Below, piece after piece: positions 43,149 to 49,311 of a DNA stretch of 64,000 bases. A model generated the notes under the pieces. That model was not told the origin of the DNA and made no database searches. It worked only from the letters and a program-made list of their open reading frames with translations. This DNA is from Desulfolinea sp050305405 (GTDB lineage: Bacteria; Chloroflexota; Anaerolineae; Anaerolineales; Villigracilaceae): assembly GCA_050305405.1 (NCBI GenBank), contig JBNLFG010000019.1:8560-72559 (forward strand), read 5' to 3'. Both the position numbers and the translations under genes were made by a program. Each line of letters opens with the position of its first letter. Positions within the stretch are counted from its first letter, which is position 1.

Positions 43149-44168
43149 TTATTGGAAAGTTGGTAATTGTGTCAAGTCAGAAATGCCGCTCGAAAAAAGT
43201 GTTACTTCAAGCTGACTTTTGATCAGGCCAATCATCTCAATAGTTTTCTCTGTTGAAACCATTGCGCTGCGCAGGAAGGGCGTTGCCATCCCGCCTAGTG
43301 TAGCGCCCAGTGCAATCGACTTGGCAATATCGAGACCATTCTTTAATCCGCCGCTGGCGAAGATCGTCATCTCGGGGGCGGTTTTCTTGACATTCAGAAT
43401 CGAGTCGGCGGTGTTGATTCCCCAGTCTACGAATGTGGCGGCCAACTCGCGCGTGAACTCATCTGGGGCGCGGTACATCTCTACTTGTGACCAGCTTGTG
43501 CCACCTGCTCCGGCAACGTCGATGGCGTCCACGCCGCAGTCGGCTAAAAGTTTTGCGGTTCTTTCGGAGATGCCCCAGCCAACTTCTTTGGCGATGACGG
43601 GGGCCTCGAGCTTTTTGCAAATTTTTTCGATCTTTTTCGCCAGGCCAGCGAAGTTTGTGTCCCCGCCCGCTTGCACCGCTTCCTGTAGGGGGTTGAGATG
43701 TAAAATGAGTGCGTCGGCTGCGAGCATATCTACAGCGCGGCGACACTCGTTGATGCCGTAGCCGTAGTTCAGTTGCACAGCTCCGATGTTAGCAAAAAGA
43801 AGTGCGTCTGGGGCTACATCACGGCAGATTTTGAAGGTGGCCGCTTGCCTGGGGTCTTCAATGGCGGCGCGCTGCGAGCCGACGCCCATTGCGATGCCGG
43901 TCTCTTGCGCGGCTTCGGCGAGACGTTGGTTGATCTCGCCAGCTTCCTCTGTTCCACCGGTCATTGAGGAGATCAAGATGGGCGCGCGCAGATGCTTTTT
44001 GAACAGAGTCAAGCCCAAGTCCACGTTTGAGAGGGCTATTTCAGGCAAGGCTTCATGGGTGAAGCGGTAACGCTCCAGCCCGCTTGTCATTCCGGAGCTT
44101 ACGTCCTCTTCCAAATTGATGCGAATATGATCGGATTTTCTTTCTTCAATGGGCGCAACTTTTGTCAT
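43149..44168 (-). CDS. fni: Type 2 isopentenyl-diphosphate delta-isomerase
   Basis: FMN-dependent enzyme interconverting IPP and DMAPP. 339 residues with the family blocks 'RKSDHIRINLEEDV', 'LISSMTGGTEEAGEINQRLA', 'GIAMGVGSQRAAIEDP', 'HLNPLQEAVQAGGDTNF', 'VIAKEVGWGISERTA' and 'DVAGAGGTSWSQVE'. It should supply the polyprenyl synthase encoded at 30109. First of a leftward three-gene group and divergent from acpP. Confidence 0.95.
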   Translation of the reverse strand: MTKVAPIEERKSDHIRINLEEDVSSGMTSGLERYRFTHEALPEIALSNVDLGLTLFKKHLRAPILISSMTGGTEEAGEINQRLAEAAQETGIAMGVGSQRAAIEDPRQAATFKICRDVAPDALLFANIGAVQLNYGYGINECRRAVDMLAADALILHLNPLQEAVQAGGDTNFAGLAKKIEKICKKLEAPVIAKEVGWGISERTAKLLADCGVDAIDVAGAGGTSWSQVEMYRAPDEFTRELAATFVDWGINTADSILNVKKTAPEMTIFASGGLKNGLDIAKSIALGATLGGMATPFLRSAMVSTEKTIEMIGLIKSQLEVTLFSSGISDLTQLPTFQ

Positions 44169-44242
44169 AAGGGGGTGTTCCTGTCTGTGAAATGTGCTGG
44201 TAAAATATGCCAGTGAATGAATAAACCTATCAGGAGGACGAT

Positions 44243-44479
44243 ATGTCTGACACTTACAGTGACATCAAAGAAATTATTGTGGATCTTCTCGGCGTGGACG
44301 AAGATAAGGTTACGCTCGAGGCTAGCTTCCGTGAAGACCTTGAAGCCGATTCTCTCGACCTGGTCGAGTTGATCATGGCCTTTGAAGATAAATTTGGGGC
44401 CGAAATTTCTGATGAAGATGCCCAGACGATCACGACCGTGGGCGGTGCAGTTGATTACATCAACTCGCACAATAAATAG
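44243..44479 (+). CDS. acpP: Acyl carrier protein
   Basis: 78 residues, acidic, four-helix carrier. The phosphopantetheine Ser37 lies in 'LEADSLDLVELIMAFEDKFG'. AGGAGG precedes the ATG at ideal spacing. Single-gene unit with its own terminator; fabG is at 8258 rather than adjacent. Confidence 0.97.
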   Translation: MSDTYSDIKEIIVDLLGVDEDKVTLEASFREDLEADSLDLVELIMAFEDKFGAEISDEDAQTITTVGGAVDYINSHNK

Positions 44480-44500
44480 ATTATACCGCTCGATTAACAG

Positions 44501-44531
44501 AAAAAGCCGCTCTCCTTTTGAGCGGTTTTTT
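44501..44531 (+). terminator. Intrinsic terminator of acpP
   Basis: AAAAAGCCGCTC / GAGCGGTTTTTT, a 6-bp GC stem extended by A-T pairs, 21 bases after the stop. Confidence 0.92.
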
Positions 44532-44589
44532 GCTTTAGGGGATGGATACCCAAAGATGAAAATTGGTGTGCTAAATCGCCATAAATTTC

Positions 44590-44618
44590 TTGACTGCGGT
44601 ATACCCGTGTGGTAAACT
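44590..44618 (+). promoter_or_regulatory. Promoter of tRNA-Asp
   Basis: TTGACT (44590-44595), 17-base spacer, TAAACT (44613-44618), 15 bases before the mature 5' end of the tRNA. Confidence 0.75.
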
Positions 44619-44633
44619 ATCGGTCGTTCGATT

Positions 44634-44707
44634 GGTCTCGTGGTGTAGCGGTTTAACATGCGGCCCTGTCAAGGCCGAGATCGCGGGTTCAAATCCCGTC
44701 GAGACCG
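44634..44707 (+). tRNA. tRNA-Asp (anticodon GTC)
   Basis: Complete cloverleaf: acceptor GGTCTCG / CGAGACC, anticodon arm CGGCC-CTGTCAA-GGCCG giving GTC, T arm with GGTTCAAATC, discriminator G. CCA is not encoded. A tyrosine-integrase element starts directly downstream, so its 3' half is the probable attachment site. Confidence 0.96.
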
Positions 44708-44738
44708 CACGAAGTAAAAACAGTAAGACAGAACTGAG

Positions 44739-44775
44739 AAAAACCTAGCTGACAATGTTGTCAAGCCGGGTTTTT
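44739..44775. terminator. Long hairpin downstream of tRNA-Asp
   Basis: AAAAACC ... GGTTTTT encloses the perfect inner stem TGACAA-TG-TTGTCA. The poly-A and poly-T flanks make it a candidate bidirectional terminator at the end of the tRNA and the boundary of the element. Confidence 0.75.
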
Positions 44776-44782
44776 CGCTTTT

Positions 44783-44819
44783 AAGCGCCTGTTGCCTGCC
44801 AGCGGGCGCTTTTTGTTTT
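44783..44819 (+). terminator. Second hairpin before the excisionase gene
   Basis: AAGCGCC (44783-44789) pairs with GGCGCTT (44805-44811), followed by TTTGTTTT. It lies 18 bases before the excisionase ATG and would insulate the element from host transcription. Confidence 0.75.
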
Positions 44820-44837
44820 AACTTGAAGGAGGATGTT

Positions 44838-45083
44838 ATGAAAGATGATGCGTTTCACACAAAGAAGCAAAGGCTCGTGAACTCACTGGAGTTCCAGTTT
44901 TTGTCGGTCAAGGAGGTTGCCATCATTCTGGCAACAACATCGAAGACCGTTCGAGATTTTATCAATCAAGGAAAATTGCGTGCTTTTCAGGTGGGCGGTT
45001 CAAATCGTTTGACGCGGATCAGTGTGAAGGATCTAGAAAAGTTCATCGACGAAAACATGATTGAAAAAGACCAAACTGAATAG
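44838..45083 (+). CDS. Excisionase-like MerR-type DNA-binding protein
   Basis: 81 residues with a helix-turn-helix of the excisionase (HTH_17) type: 'LSVKEVAIILATTSKTVRDF' then 'INQGKLRAFQVGGSNRLTRI' and 'KDLEKFIDENM'. It probably bends DNA at the attachment site and helps the integrase excise the element, or represses element genes. ATG 44838 is preceded by GGAGG at 5 bases; a TTG at 44823 is rejected. First gene after the tRNA. Confidence 0.85.
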   Translation: MKDDAFHTKKQRLVNSLEFQFLSVKEVAIILATTSKTVRDFINQGKLRAFQVGGSNRLTRISVKDLEKFIDENMIEKDQTE

Positions 45084-45104
45084 CGCTAATTGAAAGGAAC
45101 TACT

Positions 45105-45560
45105 ATGCGTTCATCTCCTTTGCTATTTGTTTTGCTAACCATTCTTGTTGCTGCTGCACTCTTTCTCGGTAATAGCGATCCCATCAACACCGCCACTGCC
45201 CATGCAGAAGCTAGTGATGTGCTGGCCGAAATCCCGGCCGGTGCCTGGCTGGCAGACAAGCTACTCAGCACACTCTTTTCTATTGTGCTCTCCGGCATCG
45301 TCTTGAGTATCGCAGGCTTTATCACTGTCCAGCTACGCAATTGGTGGCCAGATCGTCAATATCAACAGCGTAATTGGAAGAGTGGTCCCAACGCGTACTG
45401 GCAGCAAAGCCAGCCTAAAACTCCAAAGCCCATCTCCCCAGAAAAGATGATGCAGATGGCGCTACTTCAGCGCCTGCTTCCTCCGGCGCAATCATCGCCA
45501 ACACAGATGCCCATGATCGTCTCCCAGCCCACGGACGACGAACCGGATCTGCGCTTCTAA
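45105..45560 (+). CDS. Element membrane protein, 151 residues
   Basis: Not recognised by family. An N-terminal signal-anchor ('LLFVLLTILVAAALFLG') and a second membrane helix ('LLSTLFSIVLSGIVLSIAG') are followed by a basic/aromatic stretch ('RNWWPDRQYQQRNWKSG') and a Pro/Gln-rich tail. It precedes the lipoprotein and the FtsK-like ATPase and may form part of a membrane channel for them; this is inference from position. AAAGGA precedes the ATG at 45105. Confidence 0.7.
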   Translation: MRSSPLLFVLLTILVAAALFLGNSDPINTATAHAEASDVLAEIPAGAWLADKLLSTLFSIVLSGIVLSIAGFITVQLRNWWPDRQYQQRNWKSGPNAYWQQSQPKTPKPISPEKMMQMALLQRLLPPAQSSPTQMPMIVSQPTDDEPDLRF

Positions 45561-45564
45561 CCTC

Positions 45565-46527
45565 ATGAAGAAACTCATTCCCTTCTTCTTTGCTTTTCTG
45601 GTCAGCGCCTGCGGTTACGCCCCCGAAACACTGCCCACAGCCACACCTGTGCCGCAGGAAAGCAGTGTCGATCTCGCCGCCACCATGCTCTACGATCAGC
45701 TCGCTGCAAACGCCACAGAACAAGCGATCCAGCAAGCCCAGCTCCAACGCGAAGCGGCCATGAGCGCCACAGCCATTGCTATTGATGCCACAGCTACCTT
45801 TCACGCTCAGTCCACGCAGGCAGCTCGTGAAGCTGCCATCGCAACTGCTACCCACCAAGCCTATCTCATTGAAGCCACGGCGTCTAAAGAAGCCTGGAGT
45901 ATCGCTGCTACTGCCACAGAACGTTCTGTGGGCTGGACTGCTACCGCAGATGCAGAACGCCACGCACTGGAGATCCAAGCTCAGATCACCCAACAAGCCG
46001 CGGATGCAATCCGCCTGGAAGGGGAATCTGCCCAGATTGTCCTGGCCGTGGAACGACAACGAATCAAGAACAAAGCCGATGCGATCTTGCCCTGGGCTTT
46101 GGTTGTCGCGACATTCGCAATTGTGAGTGTGTCGGTATATGCGGCATCGAAATACCGTGAAGCTAAACGCAACCCGGACGGCACCTATAACCTGCCGCTG
46201 CTGCGTTCACGCAGTGGCTGGACGGTCGTACGTCCTGACTTGCTACCAGTAGGTGCAGCTGTGATCGACGCCGAAGACGGCAGCGTGGTCTATCAGACCC
46301 ATGAAGACGTAGTACTGCAATCGGAGACCACACGCCGTGCGCAAGCCGTAGACGCCTTGCGTGCTTTGCCGCCCGGACGAGAAAAACAAGCGATGCAGAT
46401 CACAGCAGGCGCTTTTAGTCAGCCTGCTCAAGACGCCGAGATCGAGATCCTGCCACCGGAGAACCTGCCGCGTCTTGGCCCGGTTCTGGATGAACTGGAA
46501 GGCCAAATCCTCGAAGACAAGGAGTAA
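45565..46527 (+). CDS. Element lipoprotein with Ala/Thr coiled coil and inner helix
   Basis: 320 residues. Lipobox VSAC after 'LIPFFFAFL'; residues about 30-170 are an Ala/Thr/Gln/Glu-rich coiled coil ('AATATERSVGWTATADAERH'); a membrane helix follows ('AILPWALVVATFAIVSVSV'), then a cytoplasmic-looking domain of about 110 residues. A lipid-anchored N-terminus, external coiled coil and transmembrane helix would span the envelope. It lies 4 bases before the ATPase's ribosome site region and probably works with it. Function unknown. Confidence 0.7.
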   Translation: MKKLIPFFFAFLVSACGYAPETLPTATPVPQESSVDLAATMLYDQLAANATEQAIQQAQLQREAAMSATAIAIDATATFHAQSTQAAREAAIATATHQAYLIEATASKEAWSIAATATERSVGWTATADAERHALEIQAQITQQAADAIRLEGESAQIVLAVERQRIKNKADAILPWALVVATFAIVSVSVYAASKYREAKRNPDGTYNLPLLRSRSGWTVVRPDLLPVGAAVIDAEDGSVVYQTHEDVVLQSETTRRAQAVDALRALPPGREKQAMQITAGAFSQPAQDAEIEILPPENLPRLGPVLDELEGQILEDKE

Positions 46528-46530
46528 TGC

Positions 46531-47976
46531 ATGCTTGAAAAAGAACTCAGCTTTGCTGAACTACAGAAATACCTCCCTGCGGCTGAACGTGCCAAACGAG
46601 TTATCGTGCATGAGTTGGTCTCAGAACTGCAGTTGCAAGCCCCAAGTCGTTTCTTGTTGGCATCCCGTCATGGAATTGTCTGGCTGATCGCTGTAATGAA
46701 CCCGCTTGCTTTGGGCGCCAGTATTCGCAAATACGACAATCCGGAAGTCGCTCACCAGATCGGTCTTGCGCTTGGCGGAAAACCGTTTTTCACTGCGAAC
46801 AAAACCGGCTTGCGTTACGGAATTCCCTTGACTCCAAAGCCGCAACTCCCCACGACGATTCCCTTCCCTGGTTTCTTTGAAGAACGCGATGTTTTCCGCT
46901 TTGGACAGACCCTGCAAGGAGAAGTGACTCTTTCCGCCAGCCAGATGAAAAACGTCCTGATCGGTGCAGCGCAGGGCAGCGGCAAGAGCACCTTGTTTCA
47001 CTCGCTAGTGCATCAAATGCGCTGTTTCGGTTGGCAGCTCTATCTGGCAGACCCCCAACTGCATACCTTCAATCCGGATGTCTGGGACCCGATCGCCGCT
47101 TTCCCTGTCGCAGGTAAAGAAGATGACGTTCTGGCGATCATCGAGCGTATTCGAGCAGAGATCGAACATCGCATGGCGCTCTTTCGTGAGATCGCGAACG
47201 GTGGCATCCCCCCAAAGGACATTGACGCCTACAACGCCATCGCTACGGATACCCTGTCCCGGCTCGGTTTCCTGATCGACGAAGCCAACACCTTCCTCGG
47301 TAACAAAGAAGTTTTCGCCGGTATCGCAGACCTGCTGCGCCAGGGACGGAAATGGGGCTTGCATATCGTTCTGGCCGGGCATGAATGGCACAAGAAGGAC
47401 GTTCCAAGCCAAGTCAATGACATGCTCCAGACACGCATCGCTTTATCTGTCCCGGACGAATTCAGCGGCGGCGTGGTTCTGCGCAACTCGCGCTGGGGCA
47501 AGTGGGTCATGGATCAACCTGCCGGGCGCGGCATTCTCAAGACCCAGGGGAAATTCCTGGCTACCCAGTTCTACTTGGTCAGCGAAGAACAACAGATGGA
47601 GTGGCTCAGTTCTCTAAAAGTGCCGGGACCGCTCACGGATGCTGAGACCGCCTATGTTCTTTATGCCTTGCAGGAACAGAGCGGTGAGTTCAACTTCAGG
47701 AAGATTGCGGCTGCCTTTGACACACTTAGTGATTGGCAGGCCAGGATGCTAGCAGAAAAATGGGAGCGGCGTGGTTGGCTTGAGCGTGGCCGGGATGCCG
47801 TTTCTTCTCGTATTGTGAGCAATAAATTAATTGAACTAGCCGGATTAACTCCGAAAAACACAGCGTTTGGCCACACAGGCGCACAGGCATCACAGGGCCA
47901 CACAGGCACAAAAATCTCTCTCACAGGGGCCACACAGGGGTCTCACAGGCTCTCACAGGCCACACACACAACTTAA
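46531..47976 (+). CDS. FtsK/HerA-type DNA-translocating ATPase
   Basis: 481 residues. Walker A 'IGAAQGSGKSTLFHSLV' (145-153) and Walker B 'LGFLIDEAN' (246-251), then 'LLRQGRKWGLHIVLAGHEW' and 'RIALSVPDEFSGGVVLRNSR', the pattern of FtsK/TraB-like pumps. Residues about 345-450 look like a winged-helix domain ('GEFNFRKIAAAFDTLSDWQAR'). The last 35 residues are low-complexity His/Thr/Gly, imposed by the CACAGG DNA repeats beneath. It has no strong membrane helix of its own. It could transfer element DNA or resolve and segregate it. Confidence 0.85.
   Translation: MLEKELSFAELQKYLPAAERAKRVIVHELVSELQLQAPSRFLLASRHGIVWLIAVMNPLALGASIRKYDNPEVAHQIGLALGGKPFFTANKTGLRYGIPLTPKPQLPTTIPFPGFFEERDVFRFGQTLQGEVTLSASQMKNVLIGAAQGSGKSTLFHSLVHQMRCFGWQLYLADPQLHTFNPDVWDPIAAFPVAGKEDDVLAIIERIRAEIEHRMALFREIANGGIPPKDIDAYNAIATDTLSRLGFLIDEANTFLGNKEVFAGIADLLRQGRKWGLHIVLAGHEWHKKDVPSQVNDMLQTRIALSVPDEFSGGVVLRNSRWGKWVMDQPAGRGILKTQGKFLATQFYLVSEEQQMEWLSSLKVPGPLTDAETAYVLYALQEQSGEFNFRKIAAAFDTLSDWQARMLAEKWERRGWLERGRDAVSSRIVSNKLIELAGLTPKNTAFGHTGAQASQGHTGTKISLTGATQGSHRLSQATHTT
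47874..47959 (+). repeat. Eight CACAGG direct repeats, candidate parC centromere
   Basis: CACAGG begins at 47874, 47882, 47891, 47901, 47922, 47933, 47944 and 47954, each preceded by a pyrimidine-rich or CA dinucleotide and followed by C or G. Spacing is 8-11 bases within two groups of four separated by 21, and the copies fall in all three reading frames, so they are kept as DNA, not protein. They lie inside the 3' end of the ATPase gene and end 31 bases before the ParM-like start, where a ParMRC centromere would be. Confidence 0.7.
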
Positions 47977-47990
47977 TCAAGGAGATCAAT

Positions 47991-48992
47991 ATGACCACAA
48001 AAAAAGATGAAACGACGCTGTTGGGCTTTGACATCGGAATGGGTGCGATCAAGATTTATAACAAACAAGGTGGCTTGCAGCTTCCATCTCAGGTTTCACT
48101 CAATAGGGCCGAAAAAGTAGCTCGCATGGTTGGCTTACGCAGCCAGAAAACACCGCTACATATCCAGACAGGCCATGGCTCTTTCTACGTTGGCGTAGGT
48201 GCGCATGATTGGGGCAGGCCGGTGGAGAATCTGGACTACGACCGCCTGATCGGTGCGCCGGAGATGCGCGCTTTGTTCAATGCGACCTTGACAGAATTTA
48301 TTCAGAAGTATGGTCCATTCTATCGTCCACTCACAGTGGTTGCAGGGATGCCACTGGAACCGCTAAGTGGCCCTGAGGCTAAAGCCAACGTCAAGGCAGT
48401 CCGCAAGTGGATGGAAGGGACACATGAGTGGCGAGCAGATGACCAGTCTCAGCGTGTTGAGATCAAGCAAGCAATCGTAACCAGTCAACCTGTAGGTGCG
48501 CTTTTTGACTACCTTCTCGATGAAGAAGGCAAGTTCATCAAGGAACGCAAAAGCGCCTTTAAGCAGGAAGTTGGGATCATTTCAGTAGGCTTCAATACAG
48601 TGGAACTGTTGGTCGTGCGTGACAAACAGCCCGTTCAACGCTTCACGGCTGGCACCACTGCCGGAGTGCGCCGTTTGCTAGAGATTGTAAATAGCGACCG
48701 TCTCTACTCACTGGGTGAGCTGGACAGTCAACTGCGACGTGGCACGTTGGACGTGAAGGATGCCTTGCCGATCTGGGAGCGGGAAGTGACGGGTGTGATC
48801 GACAAGCATTGGGGCGATGCCTGGAAGCGTTTTGCGAAAGTGCTCTTGGTGGGCGGTGGTGCAACTTTGCTGAAGAACACATTGCCCTATCGTTTCAACG
48901 GTAAAGCCTTTGTCCCACAGGACCCGGTACTGTCGATCGCCCGCGGACTCTACAAGTTGGGCAAACAGATCGAAAACCGTAAACGGAAATAG
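47991..48992 (+). CDS. ParM-like actin-family segregation ATPase
   Basis: 333 residues with the actin-fold motifs: phosphate 1 'LLGFDIGMGAIKIY', phosphate 2 'GIISVGFNTVELLVV' and adenosine 'KVLLVGGGATLLKN'. ParM-like proteins polymerise and push plasmid copies apart. GGAG lies 6 bases before the ATG. A small ParR-like gene follows after 1 base and repeats precede it, giving the parC-parM-parR order. Other actin-like families (Alp, MreB-like) are possible alternatives, but the context favours partition. Confidence 0.82.
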   Translation: MTTKKDETTLLGFDIGMGAIKIYNKQGGLQLPSQVSLNRAEKVARMVGLRSQKTPLHIQTGHGSFYVGVGAHDWGRPVENLDYDRLIGAPEMRALFNATLTEFIQKYGPFYRPLTVVAGMPLEPLSGPEAKANVKAVRKWMEGTHEWRADDQSQRVEIKQAIVTSQPVGALFDYLLDEEGKFIKERKSAFKQEVGIISVGFNTVELLVVRDKQPVQRFTAGTTAGVRRLLEIVNSDRLYSLGELDSQLRRGTLDVKDALPIWEREVTGVIDKHWGDAWKRFAKVLLVGGGATLLKNTLPYRFNGKAFVPQDPVLSIARGLYKLGKQIENRKRK

Positions 48993-48993
48993 T

Positions 48994-49233
48994 ATGCCTC
49001 GCGGACGCAAGCCTAAAGCCGGTGTGCGGCACAAATATGACATCCGGCTTTATCTCTGGGAAGGCGAAGATGACGATCTGATCGCTTTTTTTGAAAGTAT
49101 CCCTGAGCGTCAAAGACCTGCCGGATTGAAATTAGCCCTGCGTAGTGGTCGTGCGCTGATGGATTTACAGTCCACCGACCTTGAAGAAGATGATGATGAC
49201 CTTGATTTTGATCTGGACGACTTTATTTCATGA
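48994..49233 (+). CDS. Small ParR-like protein
   Basis: 79 residues. A basic N-terminus (PRGRKPKAG), then 'HKYDIRLYLWEGEDDDLIAFF' and 'RQRPAGLKLALRSG', the strand-helix-helix layout of ribbon-helix-helix partition adaptors of the ParR/StbB type, and an acidic tail (DLEEDDDDLDFDLDDF) that could contact the filament. One base after the ParM-like gene. It should bind the CACAGG repeats if the parC reading is right. Confidence 0.65.
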   Translation: MPRGRKPKAGVRHKYDIRLYLWEGEDDDLIAFFESIPERQRPAGLKLALRSGRALMDLQSTDLEEDDDDLDFDLDDFIS

Positions 49234-49240
49234 ATCTTAT

Positions 49241-49286
49241 TTATTGTCGGACAAAAATTCAAAACTTATTTTTTGTCCGACAATAA
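49241..49286. promoter_or_regulatory. Double palindromic operator before the initiator gene
   Basis: TTATTGTCGGACAAAAA (49241-49257) and its exact reverse complement (49270-49286) are separated by 12 bases. Each arm itself contains the near-palindrome TTGTC-S-GACAA. The pair sits 25 bases before the initiator ATG and overlaps any promoter there, so it is a likely binding site for the initiator, the ParR-like protein or the excisionase-like protein; it may alternatively act as an origin element. Confidence 0.7.
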
Positions 49287-49311
49287 TTCATCCACCCACA
49301 GGATTTTAGAT

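Noticed and set aside
47991..48992. ParM-like gene as an MreB or DnaK relative
   Set aside because: Length (333 residues), lack of MreB or Hsp70 signatures, and the adjacent small adaptor and repeats fit plasmid segregation better.
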